Source: Bacteroidales bacterium (GTDB lineage: Bacteria > Bacteroidota > Bacteroidia > Bacteroidales > P3). Taken from it: a DNA stretch of 64,000 nucleotides. The stretch lies in contig JAEEZY010000015.1 of assembly GCA_016292015.1 (NCBI GenBank), positions 1-64,000 of the forward strand, given 5' to 3'. Under the pieces are notes generated by a model. The model saw only the letters and a program-made list of their open reading frames with translations, did not search any database and was not told the DNA's origin. Made by a program: the position numbers and the translations under genes. Positions 16,719-25,546 of the stretch are shown piece by piece (position 1 is the first letter of the stretch; each line of letters opens with the position of its first letter).

Positions 16719-17360
16719 ATGCTTTCCGTCAAGCAGTTCGCCTTCAACCACTTCTCGACCAACTGTTATCTCCTTTGGGAGCAGGAGTCGAAGGAGTGCT
16801 TCATCATCGACCCCACCGCCGAGTATTCCGGCGAGGAACAGAGCCTGTCGCTCTTCATCACAAAGAACGCCCTCTCCGTCAAACGTATTCTCCTCACCCA
16901 CGCTCATATCGACCATATCGCTGGGTTGAAATGGGCTTGTGAGAAATATGCTCTCCCGGTGACTACTCATATCGACAGCAAGAAGATGATTGACCGCTCT
17001 GCCGCATACGCTGACATGATGGGCTTCGCTGCCAACGACTTCAGTTCTCTTGAGTACGACTATGTCAACGGTGGCGACAAACTTTCCATCGGCGCCGACT
17101 CCGTCGAGTGCCGATATGTGCCGGGCCATTGCATAGGCAGCCTTTGTTTTGTGACAGACAATCCCAAGATGGTTTTTACTGGCGATGCGCTCTTCCGTGG
17201 CAGCATAGGACGTACCGACCTCCCAGGGGGCGACCACAACCTCCTGATGGAGAAGCTCCGCTACGAGATCCTCTCCCTCGACGACGACACCGTCGTCCTC
17301 CCAGGTCACGGCGAATGTTCCTCCATAGGTGACGAGAAAAACTGGAACCCGTTTTTATAA
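16719..17360 (+). CDS. MBL-fold metallo-hydrolase (glyoxalase II-like)
   Basis: A 213-residue protein starting MLSVKQFAFNHFSTNCYL, with the start placed 5 bases after lysS. Metal ligands follow the metallo-beta-lactamase order: LTHAHIDHIAG near residue 60, VPGHCIGS near 133, TGDALFRGSIGRTDLPGGD near 152, and VLPGHGE near 193. The first motif reads HAHIDH, the normal form. Such short MBL proteins hydrolyse thioesters such as S-lactoylglutathione-like compounds; the real substrate is unknown. It is widely conserved in Bacteroidota as a soluble cytoplasmic enzyme. ung follows 35 bp downstream. Confidence 0.9.
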   Translation: MLSVKQFAFNHFSTNCYLLWEQESKECFIIDPTAEYSGEEQSLSLFITKNALSVKRILLTHAHIDHIAGLKWACEKYALPVTTHIDSKKMIDRSAAYADMMGFAANDFSSLEYDYVNGGDKLSIGADSVECRYVPGHCIGSLCFVTDNPKMVFTGDALFRGSIGRTDLPGGDHNLLMEKLRYEILSLDDDTVVLPGHGECSSIGDEKNWNPFL

Positions 17361-17395
17361 CTGCCCGATACCCACCGACCACTAACCGCCAACCC

Positions 17396-18079
17396 ATGCC
17401 CGTCAACCCCAAGATAGAACCTACCTGGCTCGATGTTCTCCGCCCTCAGTTCGAGGCTCCCTATTTCGCTCAGCTGAAAGACTTTCTTGTGGCCGAACGT
17501 CAGCAGTACGAGTGCTACCCCGCCGGTGGAAATATCTTCAATGCCTTCAACCTTACTCCCTTCGACAAGGTTAAGGCTGTCATCATAGGGCAAGACCCCT
17601 ACCACGAGCCGGGGCAGGCTCACGGGCTTTGTTTCTCTGTCCGAGACGGTATTAGAGTACCGCCATCGCTGGTTAACATAATAAAGGAGATAAACAGCGA
17701 CCTGGGCACGTCGGTTTCCACCGATAAGGGCGACCTTACGGGATGGGCCGAACAGGGTGTGCTCCTTCTCAACGCCACCCTCACCGTCCGCGCCCATCAG
17801 GCGGGTTCTCATCAGGGCAAAGGCTGGGAACTCTTCACCGACGCCGCCATACGCGCTCTCTCCGAGCAACGCAGCGGATTGGTGTTCCTCCTTTGGGGCA
17901 GTTATGCCATCGCCAAGTCGAAGATGATTGACCCAAGCCGTCACCTCATCCTCACGGCTCCGCATCCCTCACCACTCTCTGTCTATCGTGGTTTCTTCGG
18001 CTGCCGCCATTTCTCCCAAGCCAACGCCTACCTGCAACAGCAAGGCCTCCAGCCCATCGACTGGACGGACATCAGGTGA
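17396..18079 (+). CDS. ung: uracil-DNA glycosylase, family 1
   Basis: A 227-residue base-excision repair enzyme that removes uracil from DNA. The water-activating motif is GQDPYHEPGQAHGLCFSV near residue 65 and the DNA-intercalating loop is HPSPLSVYRGFFGCRHFS near residue 190. NATLTV and LLWGSYA are the other conserved blocks. Length and order match family 1 UDG. It is third in the lysS-MBL-ung run and is followed by a convergent TonB receptor gene with an AT-rich hairpin in between. Confidence 0.97.
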   Translation: MPVNPKIEPTWLDVLRPQFEAPYFAQLKDFLVAERQQYECYPAGGNIFNAFNLTPFDKVKAVIIGQDPYHEPGQAHGLCFSVRDGIRVPPSLVNIIKEINSDLGTSVSTDKGDLTGWAEQGVLLLNATLTVRAHQAGSHQGKGWELFTDAAIRALSEQRSGLVFLLWGSYAIAKSKMIDPSRHLILTAPHPSPLSVYRGFFGCRHFSQANAYLQQQGLQPIDWTDIR

Positions 18080-18119
18080 AAGAGAGTCGGGGAGTTTAAA
18101 AGTTTAATGGTTTAAGAAT

Positions 18120-18146
18120 TTAGTGGTTTAATAGTTAAACCACTAA
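18120..18146. other. AT-rich perfect hairpin between convergent genes
   Basis: TTAGTGGTTTAA (18120-18131) and TTAAACCACTAA (18135-18146) form a 12-bp stem with a three-base loop. Neither strand shows a proper T-run after it, so terminator activity is uncertain. The surroundings repeat the word GTTTAA several times. Confidence 0.5.
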
Positions 18147-18211
18147 CACATTCTTTCTACCAATCACCTTTAATCCTTTTCAACTTTCAAGCGAAGCGAA
18201 CCTTTTCAACT

Positions 18212-20542
18212 TCAATAAGAGAACGTGATTCCCAAGCATGCCAGTATCGGCAGCTGGTTTACGCGCTTGAACGTTGTCCGGTCGAAGTAGAAGATGTTCT
18301 CGCGGCTGTATATGTTCGTCGCGCTCAGGTTCAGGTCCAGCTGACAGCGCTTGCCCAGTGAGAACTTCCGCTTCACCCCCAAGTCAAGCCTGTGGTAGGA
18401 GGGAAGGCGTCCTTTGTACAACTCTGCATAGTGCAGGTTAAACTCGCCGTTGGCTCTCGTGTAGTCGGTGCCGATTCCCTCACCGTTGAACACTATGTTT
18501 TCGTAGGCGCCCTGCGTCTGGGTGAACGGGAATCCGCTACCGTAATTCCAGCGTGCACTCAGCTCCCATTCGCGTTGTTTCCCTAAAGCGTATGTCACCA
18601 GAAGGTTTATCGTGTGCCTACGGTCGTAGTGCGGATGGTATCTCCCGTCTCCGTCGTTGCTGCGCGTCACCCATCCCAGCGAGTACGTGCCCCACACATA
18701 CAGTCTCTCTATCTCATACCGCACGCTGAAATCCATTCCGTAGGCCATCCCTTTCTCATACACGAAGTCCGATGTCAGGTAGTCGGGTTTCTCGTATGCC
18801 CCTCCGTCTTGGTATGCGGCGTCGTGTTTGTCGAACATCTTGTTGTGGTTCATGTTCAGCAGCTGGCTGAAGTTCTTGAAGTAGCCTTCCAGGTTGAACG
18901 ACAAATGTCTGTTCAGGTCATATTCAGCGCCGATGATGACATGTTGTGCCTTCTGCAGGTAGCTGTCGTTCTCCTCTCCGTTCCGGCGTCCCAGGTCGAG
19001 GCTGCTCTTCCCCGAGAGAAATCCCGAAAACAGGTTCACTATGTCGTTGTCCGACCGTGCGTCGAGCAGCATCTGGCTGTACAACCCTCCCGCCAGTTTG
19101 AATCGCAGGTGATCGGTGGCGTTGTATTTCATCGCCAGGCGTGGCTCAGGGCTGTGTTCCTGTTGCGACGTGTAGTAGATATAGCGGAATCCTGGCTCTA
19201 TCAGCAACTTGTCGTTCACGTTGCATTTGAACGTGATATATCCCGAGATGTTGTTCGTGTATTGTGTCCCTGGGTCTTTTGTGATGCCGTATTGGTTTGT
19301 GAAGATATAGTCGGTGGCATATCCGTCGAACACGATACCGGCCTTCAGCTTGTGTTTGCCGAAGAAGTTGGTCACGTTCAAACTGGCGTTGAACCCGCTC
19401 ACTCCGCTGCGTTTAGGCTTGTCTGTGGCGTCTTCCATGTTTATTTTGTAGCTCGAGTACGCCACCGTGCCGTCCAGCAGCGCCGACGTGCCGGTCACCA
19501 GCACAAAGTTCGTCCCCACGCCCCAGTTCGTCCAGTGATAGTCGGCTATCGACTGGTACGCCGTCACCTTGTCGTCATAGCGGAATCCGAACAGGTTCCA
19601 CTTTGACCCCGTGCCCGAGTTGAGGCTCATCTTGGCATACACGTCCAGAAAGTCAAACGGCAGCCCTCCCTTGATGTATGGGTATATCCATTTCGACGTC
19701 TTGGACAGGTACGACCCCTTCGCCGCAACCAGATAGGTCAGCGTCGATTTGTCTTTTTCGCCTTTCTCTTTCTTCAGCGGCCCTTCCACTATCAGGTTCG
19801 CTCCGAAGGTGTTGATGCTCACCTTACCCGAATGGCGTTTCTTGTTGCCGTCCCTTGTCGTGATGTCCATCACCGACGACAGCCGCCCGCCATACTCCGC
19901 TCCGAATCCTCCCGTATAGATGTCCGCGTTCAGTATGACGTCTGTCTCGAATATCGAATAGAGTCCTATCGAGTGGAACGGGTTATAGACAATCATTCCG
20001 TCAATCAGGCAGAGGTTTTGTATCATCGACCCTCCGCGGATGTACAGTTGTCCTCCCTGATCTCCCGTCGAGTTCACTCCGGGCAGCACCTGCATGTATT
20101 GCGCTATGTCCGCCTGTCCGCCTATCGACGGCATCTGCTGTATCTGGGTCGCCGTCACCTTCTCCACCGACACCTGCGTCTCCACCTTCCTCTCCTCCAT
20201 GCGGTTGCTGGTGATTACCACGTCTTTCAGCAGCTGCACATTCTCCTTCAGTTTTATGTTCCTGTTCAACACCTGACCCCTCGTCAGCGTCACCTCTTCT
20301 CTATAGTCGGCATATCCCACATAGCGTATAAGTATGGTGTATGTGCCGTCAGGTATTTTGTTTATCAGGAAGAAGCCGTTTATGTCCGTCGAGGTGGCAT
20401 GCTTCGTGCCCTCCAGCAATACATTCGCAAATGGTATTGCCTCGCCCGATTCGTCGTCATATAGCACTCCCTTGATGGTGCTCTGCCCTATTGCCGCCGC
20501 TGCCATCATCACAAAAAACAACAAAGAAAATATCCGTCTCAT
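18212..20542 (-). CDS. TonB-dependent outer-membrane receptor
   Basis: About 776 residues from the ATG at 20542 (MRRIFSLLFFVMMAAAAIG, signal peptide). Residues 22-105 form a carboxypeptidase-D regulatory-like domain (TIKGVLYDDESGEAIPFANV). Next come the plug (TQVSVEKVTATQIQQMPS, with GGSMIQNLCLIDGMIVYNP) and a long barrel ending in LGITFSY. It imports a large nutrient or metal chelate using TonB energy. No SusD gene is adjacent, so it is not a typical polysaccharide-utilisation pair. It lies downstream of holA on the same strand with 116 bp between. The substrate is not evident. Confidence 0.92.
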   Translation of the reverse strand: MRRIFSLLFFVMMAAAAIGQSTIKGVLYDDESGEAIPFANVLLEGTKHATSTDINGFFLINKIPDGTYTILIRYVGYADYREEVTLTRGQVLNRNIKLKENVQLLKDVVITSNRMEERKVETQVSVEKVTATQIQQMPSIGGQADIAQYMQVLPGVNSTGDQGGQLYIRGGSMIQNLCLIDGMIVYNPFHSIGLYSIFETDVILNADIYTGGFGAEYGGRLSSVMDITTRDGNKKRHSGKVSINTFGANLIVEGPLKKEKGEKDKSTLTYLVAAKGSYLSKTSKWIYPYIKGGLPFDFLDVYAKMSLNSGTGSKWNLFGFRYDDKVTAYQSIADYHWTNWGVGTNFVLVTGTSALLDGTVAYSSYKINMEDATDKPKRSGVSGFNASLNVTNFFGKHKLKAGIVFDGYATDYIFTNQYGITKDPGTQYTNNISGYITFKCNVNDKLLIEPGFRYIYYTSQQEHSPEPRLAMKYNATDHLRFKLAGGLYSQMLLDARSDNDIVNLFSGFLSGKSSLDLGRRNGEENDSYLQKAQHVIIGAEYDLNRHLSFNLEGYFKNFSQLLNMNHNKMFDKHDAAYQDGGAYEKPDYLTSDFVYEKGMAYGMDFSVRYEIERLYVWGTYSLGWVTRSNDGDGRYHPHYDRRHTINLLVTYALGKQREWELSARWNYGSGFPFTQTQGAYENIVFNGEGIGTDYTRANGEFNLHYAELYKGRLPSYHRLDLGVKRKFSLGKRCQLDLNLSATNIYSRENIFYFDRTTFKRVNQLPILACLGITFSY

Positions 20543-20559
20543 AAATAAACTCAACTAAA

Positions 20560-20655
20560 AACCTAAAACCCCCAAAACTTGAAAATAGAAACTAAAAACT
20601 AAAATAGAACCCAAAAACTTGAAACTAAAAACTAGAAACTAAAAACTAATGAATA
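20560..20655. repeat. AACTTGAAACTAAAAACTAG-type repeats
   Basis: The gap between holA and the TonB receptor gene is made of variants of AAACTTGAAACTAAAAACTA, about seven copies. The same word recurs at about 9290-9317, 29880-29980 and 32695-32735, each time between two genes on the same strand. Confidence 0.75.
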
Positions 20656-20658
20656 AAA

Positions 20659-21687
20659 CTAATGAATAATCTTGAACACCAGTTCTTTCAGCAGCTCTCC
20701 GTCGGTCACTGTGCCTGTGTTCCTCACTCCTTTCGACCTCACGTCTGCTTCATGCAGGTATCCTATGCACGCCGCCAGCTTCGGCAGCGTGTAGTTCCGC
20801 GACGCACGCTCGTAGTCCTTCACAAAATAAGCGTTCACACCCATCGCCGATGCCGCCGCATACTGCGACTTGTCCGTCAGCTGGTGGTATATCATCACCT
20901 TCAGCAGAAATTCGTACAGGTTCGCCACCACCACTGGCATAGGCGCCGCCTTCGGGTTGTCGGCGAAGTAGTTCACTATCTTCGTGCATCGCACCACATC
21001 CTTGCGTCCTATCGCGTTCTGCAGTTCGAATATGTTGTAGTCCTTGCTTACGCCCACGTTGCGCTCTATCTCGGCGTCCGTAATCGCCTCCCCTTCCTTC
21101 ACCGTGACAAACAGTTTCTTCAGCTCGTTCGATATTTTCGACAGATTGTTGCCCAGGGCCTCGCTCATCAGCAGCGCGGCCTTCTCCGTTATTGTGCGCC
21201 CATTCTGTTTCACGTAGTTCAGTATCCATGTCGGCACCTCGTTGTCGTACAGTCGGTTCCGCTGATATATCACCCCTGCCTTCTTTATCGCGCTTGCGGC
21301 TTTTATCCTGCCGTCCAGCTTGTCTTTGCGGTAGCATAGCACCAGCACCGTCCGCTCTGTCGCCTTCTCAAGGTACGTCGCCAGCACGTCCCACTCTTTC
21401 AACGCTATGTCCTGCGCCTCCTTCACCAGCACCAGCCTATGCTCCGACATCATCGGAAACTGGCTCGCGCTACCCACCACGTCGGTCATGTGCACATCTT
21501 TGCCGTACATCACCGCCTGGTCAAAGTCGCGGTTCTCTTCGGGCACTACGTTGTTCTCGAAAAAATCCGACAGCATGTCTATATAATAGCCCTCCTCGCC
21601 CATGAGCAGATACACCGGCGCCATCTTCCCTGCCGTCACGTCTGCCATTATCTGGCTTTCTGTTATTGTTGACTCCTTCTTTGCCAT
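20659..21687 (-). CDS. holA: DNA polymerase III delta subunit
   Basis: A 342-residue clamp-loader subunit. I use the ATG giving MAKKESTITESQIM; the open frame continues upstream through a promoter-like region. Conserved blocks are the N-terminal PVYLLMGEEGYYIDM, FENNVVPEENRDFDQ, and the C-terminal helical lid with NIFELQNAIGRKD and KDYERASRNYTLPKLA. HolA opens the beta sliding clamp during replication. Upstream (21708-21715, minus strand) is a TATTTTTG box that could be its promoter. The TonB receptor gene follows. Confidence 0.9.
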   Translation of the reverse strand: MAKKESTITESQIMADVTAGKMAPVYLLMGEEGYYIDMLSDFFENNVVPEENRDFDQAVMYGKDVHMTDVVGSASQFPMMSEHRLVLVKEAQDIALKEWDVLATYLEKATERTVLVLCYRKDKLDGRIKAASAIKKAGVIYQRNRLYDNEVPTWILNYVKQNGRTITEKAALLMSEALGNNLSKISNELKKLFVTVKEGEAITDAEIERNVGVSKDYNIFELQNAIGRKDVVRCTKIVNYFADNPKAAPMPVVVANLYEFLLKVMIYHQLTDKSQYAAASAMGVNAYFVKDYERASRNYTLPKLAACIGYLHEADVRSKGVRNTGTVTDGELLKELVFKIIH

Positions 21688-22214
21688 AATCACCCGAAAA
21701 GAATATGCAAAAATACGTATTTTATTTGAATAACGAGATATTGGTTCCTCCTCCTCCTTGCTTGTTGGGCGAAATGCCTCCTCCGGCGTCATCCCGCTCA
21801 CTCTCAACCGCCGAATTCACGCTGCAAAATTACACCCATCCCTTTGCGGTTTACGAATAAAATGGCAAATATTTTTCAACTTTCCCGTAGCAGCCTGAAT
21901 TTAAGCAATTAGCCCCCCCCAAAAAAAAAGCCATATAAGTCCCGATACAAGCCGTCAGCCGAGTTCGGCTGACAGACACCCCACTGGGCGTTGGGTGGGC
22001 GTTAGGTGAGCGTTGGTACGGAGTAGGAAATGGCTAATTTTATTGTTTTTTATCTGGACAAGAATGACACATTTTATACCGAAGGAGATTTCAGTGCTCT
22101 TTTGTTAAAAATTAACCACTCCTCACGGTTTTTGCTTTTTTGTGCAACTAACTATGCAAAGAAAAGATCTTTCACTGTAGTGAATTCGTACATTAACCCT
22201 TAAAACCTGTCAAT
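21688..22214. other. 527-bp divergent intergenic region
   Basis: No gene is visible. It lies between divergently transcribed holA (minus) and the lipoprotein gene (plus). A minus-strand TATTTTTG box is at 21708-21715. A C9/A9 run lies at about 21912-21930. A GGGCGTT / GGTGGGCGTTAGGTGAGCGTT triplication is at about 21986-22015. No clear plus-strand TAnnTTTG box is seen ahead of 22215. Confidence 0.5.
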
Positions 22215-23252
22215 ATGAAAAGACTTTCATTCCTTTTAGTTGCGGTCGCTATGCTGGCTTTCTGCGCCTGTGACCCCGATGACGACACCGTGAACAACAA
22301 TCCTCAACAGTCGCAGTCTTCGGGCGGCGGCTCGGGCGGTTCGGGTGATACCCCCGGTGGTGCTACAACTCCTGGCGGTGATACCCCAGGTGGCGGCACC
22401 ACTGGCCCTGCCTCCTCTGTCGGCGGCTTCGACGCGAACGGGGCGTCCAACGCGCTCTTCTCTGTCGCCTCCGACCGTAAGGTGAGGTTTTCTTGTGGCA
22501 ACCTTCAGTATCGTGCGTCAACGTCCACATGGCGTTTTGCGGAAAATCAATATGATGTCGTCGGCTCTGACAACTCCAACATCGCTGCCGACTACAATGG
22601 TTGGATTGACCTCTTTGCTTGGGGCACCAGCGGCTGGAACAGCGGCGCCAACGCCTATATGCCCTATTCCATCTCCTCCGACGACCAGGATTACTGGGTT
22701 GGCGGCGCCCCCAACAACGGCCTCTTCGGTCAATATAGCAATGCCGACTGGGGCGTCTTCAATGCCATCGAAAACGGCGGCAACAGGGCTGGATTGTGGC
22801 GTGTGCTGACTCGCGACGAGGTGAACTATCTCATTTTCGTCCGCTCCGCTTCTACCGTGAACGGTGTCGCCAACGCTCGCTATGTCCTCTCTCAGGTGGC
22901 TGGCATCAATGGTCTTATCGTCTTCCCCGATATCTATGTCCATCCGAAGGATGTGCCCGCTCCCATAGGCATAAACTCTTTCGATGTGGCTTACTCCGAT
23001 AATGTCTATAGTCTCGAGCAGTGGACGCTTATGGAGAATGCTGGCTGTGCCTTTCTTCCTTCTGCAGGATATCGGCTGGGTTCTTCCGTGTCTGAAGTGA
23101 ACGAATATCTATACTATTGGACTTCGACTTCTTACTGTGACAACGCTGCCGGCGTTCTGATGGTGTCGTACAGCGGCTACATCTCACTCGCCTATCTCGT
23201 GGGGCGGGGCCGTGGCCATTCCGTACGCCTGGTGATGGATGTACTTCAATAG
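22215..23252 (+). CDS. lipoprotein with FGE/CTLD-like domain
   Basis: A 345-residue predicted lipoprotein. The signal peptide ends in a lipobox-like AFCAC with Asp at +2. A linker of Gly, Ser, Pro and Thr follows (about residues 30-70, GGGTTGP-like). Residues 75-345 form one copy of the domain found in three genes of this window: KVRFSCGNLQYR, YNGWIDLFAWGTSGWN, ADWGVFNAIENGGN, GLWRVLTRDEVNYL, AGCAFLPSAGYRLGS, HSVRLVMD. The fold resembles the C-type-lectin / formylglycine-enzyme family (DUF1566-like), used in Bacteroidota for surface binding. It has its own terminator. The ligand is unknown. Confidence 0.82.
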   Translation: MKRLSFLLVAVAMLAFCACDPDDDTVNNNPQQSQSSGGGSGGSGDTPGGATTPGGDTPGGGTTGPASSVGGFDANGASNALFSVASDRKVRFSCGNLQYRASTSTWRFAENQYDVVGSDNSNIAADYNGWIDLFAWGTSGWNSGANAYMPYSISSDDQDYWVGGAPNNGLFGQYSNADWGVFNAIENGGNRAGLWRVLTRDEVNYLIFVRSASTVNGVANARYVLSQVAGINGLIVFPDIYVHPKDVPAPIGINSFDVAYSDNVYSLEQWTLMENAGCAFLPSAGYRLGSSVSEVNEYLYYWTSTSYCDNAAGVLMVSYSGYISLAYLVGRGRGHSVRLVMDVLQ

Positions 23253-23271
23253 CATCTGTTGGAAAAAAACG

Positions 23272-23301
23272 AAGAGGGCTCTCAATGCTGAGAGCCCTCT
23301 T
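23272..23301. terminator. bidirectional terminator hairpin
   Basis: AAGAGGGCTCTCA (23272-23284) and TGAGAGCCCTCTT (23289-23301) make a perfect 13-bp stem with a four-base loop. A-rich sequence precedes it and T-rich sequence follows, so it can serve both convergent genes. Confidence 0.88.
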
Positions 23302-23324
23302 CTATTTTTACGTGTTACAGGTTC

Positions 23325-25010
23325 TTACTTGAATCGGCGTGCCTGCCAGCCTTCCTTGGCTTTGTTTCCAAGTATCATCTTGGGTTGCTGCAACTTGCCC
23401 TGCAGCGACGACTCGTAGTTCAACTGCTTGTCTATGTTCTCATACAATGTGCCGTAGTCGATGTTGCCGCGCGTGCGTTTCAGCTCTTTCAGCATGAAGT
23501 AGGTCAGGAATCCGTGGTGCTGCTGGTCAAAGCTATAGACGGCTTTGTTCCAGTCGGCGGCGGCGAACATGACAATGTCGTTACGGATTCGCATGCCTTT
23601 CATCTTCTTGGCTTTCTTCTTGATGGTGAACAGGGTGTGCCCGTTTCTCTGCGTGCCGTCGAAGCCGGCGTCCAGTATCAGCGTTAGGTTCTTGAACTTC
23701 ACTCGGTTGAACCAGCTGTTGCATATCGTGTCGAGGGCTATGCACTGCTTGATGAGGTTCTTGGCTTCGCATTTCTTCAGCATCATGTCGTCGGGCAGCG
23801 AGTTCTTGCCGTTGAAGGCTTTGATTCCTGTGGCGTTGATGTCGGTCGGGATGATGTAGGGGTTGTAGTTGGCGTCTGTGAATCCGTGACCGGCATAGTA
23901 GAGTATGATGTTGGCCTCGCCGTTGAGGGCTACGGTGATGTCCTTAAGCCAGTTGACGCCTTCGTTCTTGATGACCTCGGCGTTGGCGTTGCGCAGCAGC
24001 TTCACGTGGCGCTCGGGTATGCTCAGCGTCTTCACACAGTATTGATAGAATATCTCTCCGTCGTTGCTCGCAAAGGGCACGTTGGGCAGCGGCTTGGCGT
24101 AGTCGCAGTTGGTTATAATCAGCGCGAAGGTGGTCGTGTTCGTCCCGGCTTCGTTCACGGGGATGTTGAAATCCACATACTCGTCGTTGATGAGCTTGTT
24201 CGTCATCTCGGCCATTATCTCGTCGAAGGCGCCGTGCACGATTATCTCGATGCTGCTGCGGCGATATTGCGACCCCTCTTTGTCGTAGGTCTTGGTGATG
24301 AACTCATACTTGTTCGTGGCGCGTCTAAGCAGCGACACGTTGCTTTCCAGGTAGCCCTTCACGCTCTGCCCCCTCAGGTATGCCAGCTGGGCGTTGGTCG
24401 TGATGCCTTCCTCTTTGTTCACCGAGATGCGTATGTTCTCGCCGTTGTAGTTCGTGGGGCAGTATTTAAACTCGCCATACTCTCCGTTGTACGGTATGTG
24501 GCTTATCTCTATGTCGTCGGTGGTCGAGGTGATTCGCGTGGTGATCGACTTCCCTTCACGGAACAAATCTTTCGATATGTCCTCTACCATTATCTTCGTC
24601 AGGTTGCATATCGCGCGTGCCGAGTTCGAGGCGTTGTAGTCATACACTCCGATGGGGTAGTCGTCGGTCACACCCTCTATGTGCTTGCAGTTGTACGAGA
24701 TGTCGAAAACATAGTTGTACTCGCGGCGTCCGTCTTCGCGCAGCGCCTCGGCCACATCCGTCTTGATCGTGACGAATGTCTCGTCATACAGCTTCTCCTC
24801 GTTCGGCAGGTTTATCAGTATCTGCTCTGCCTGCTTGGCCATCGTCTGCTGTCGCTGCTGCACGTCCTGGCGCAGGTAGTTCATTATCGCGTCGCGATAC
24901 TGTGAGTTCACCGTGATTTCTGATGCCTTCTGTGCTCTGGCTGCGGTGGGCAGAAGGGCCACGATTGCCACTACCACCGCGATTGCTTTTACAAAGTAGA
25001 ATTTCTTCAT
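23325..25010 (-). CDS. exported caspase-like (C14) protein lacking the catalytic Cys
   Basis: A 561-residue protein with signal peptide MKKFYFVKAIAVVVAIVALL. Residues 30-285 are beta-rich and unrecognised. Residues 290-480 match the caspase/metacaspase p20 fold: FALIITNCDYAKPLPNVPFA at the start and YYAGHGF with the catalytic His375. At the place of the usual DACFSG the sequence is LILDAGFDG, so the nucleophile Cys is Gly449 (codon GGC at 23664-23666). A VMFAAADWNKAVYS block follows and the fold is otherwise intact, which suggests a maintained but non-proteolytic protein rather than a decaying one. A TAACTTTG box at 25078-25085 (minus) may be its promoter. Confidence 0.85.
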   Translation of the reverse strand: MKKFYFVKAIAVVVAIVALLPTAARAQKASEITVNSQYRDAIMNYLRQDVQQRQQTMAKQAEQILINLPNEEKLYDETFVTIKTDVAEALREDGRREYNYVFDISYNCKHIEGVTDDYPIGVYDYNASNSARAICNLTKIMVEDISKDLFREGKSITTRITSTTDDIEISHIPYNGEYGEFKYCPTNYNGENIRISVNKEEGITTNAQLAYLRGQSVKGYLESNVSLLRRATNKYEFITKTYDKEGSQYRRSSIEIIVHGAFDEIMAEMTNKLINDEYVDFNIPVNEAGTNTTTFALIITNCDYAKPLPNVPFASNDGEIFYQYCVKTLSIPERHVKLLRNANAEVIKNEGVNWLKDITVALNGEANIILYYAGHGFTDANYNPYIIPTDINATGIKAFNGKNSLPDDMMLKKCEAKNLIKQCIALDTICNSWFNRVKFKNLTLILDAGFDGTQRNGHTLFTIKKKAKKMKGMRIRNDIVMFAAADWNKAVYSFDQQHHGFLTYFMLKELKRTRGNIDYGTLYENIDKQLNYESSLQGKLQQPKMILGNKAKEGWQARRFK

Positions 25011-25238
25011 ATCGTTATTTTGGATTATCTGATGAATGTATATTCGGATTATCAGTTATATACGAATTTACAAACTGCAAAGTTACACAATATTGTAAAT
25101 ATAAACACCCTCGTTTGCGAAAGTTGTTAATAACCAATTGTGAATAACGTTGTCAAATGCATAGATTTCGAGCAATTATATAAGCATGGGCTCTAATACT
25201 GACTCTAGTTACCCATACTGATGCTGGTTTGGTAAAAA

Positions 25239-25315
25239 TGACAAAATAGCACCCTGATTTTATAGAAAAAGTGACAAAAATACCCGCTTGTTTTATAGAA
25301 AAAATGACAAAATAT
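25239..25315. repeat. 33-bp direct repeats in the left arm of the element
   Basis: TGACAAAA starts at 25239, 25272 and 25305, an exact 33-base period. The units also share TTTTATAGAAAAA before the next TGAC. They resemble iterons or protein-binding repeats. The opposite arm has only a single TGACA-like word in inverted orientation. Confidence 0.7.
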
Positions 25316-25378
25316 TGCGTAATTCAAACAAACAGAGTGACTTGTGAAAATACAATATCAAAGATGCGATAGCCTTTG

Positions 25379-25546
25379 CTCTAGTTTGTAATTTGACTGA
25401 TTTTTCAAAAGCCTCGAAGAGGCTGTACTTTAATAACTCCACACTGAAAATTCACTGAATTTTCAGTGTGGAGTCAAGAACATGACTTTTTTCCGCGTCT
25501 TGAAGAGACGCTATTTCAGAATAATCAGTCATTCGTTGAACTAGAG
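25379..25546. other. predicted branched structure: outer stem enclosing three hairpins
   Basis: An outer two-part stem (8+8 bp with an 8x8 internal loop) encloses three hairpins. Hairpin A is AGCCTC/GAGGCT (25410-25424). Hairpin B is an 18-bp arm pair 25437-25454 / 25456-25473, almost a perfect palindrome. Hairpin C is GCGTCT/AGACGC (25495-25511). Loops of A and C share GAAG. Whether it acts as RNA or as DNA cruciform is unknown. Confidence 0.6.

Noticed and set aside
18212-20542. TonB receptor considered as SusC of a polysaccharide-utilisation locus
   Set aside because: No SusD-like gene, glycoside hydrolase or hybrid two-component gene is adjacent.
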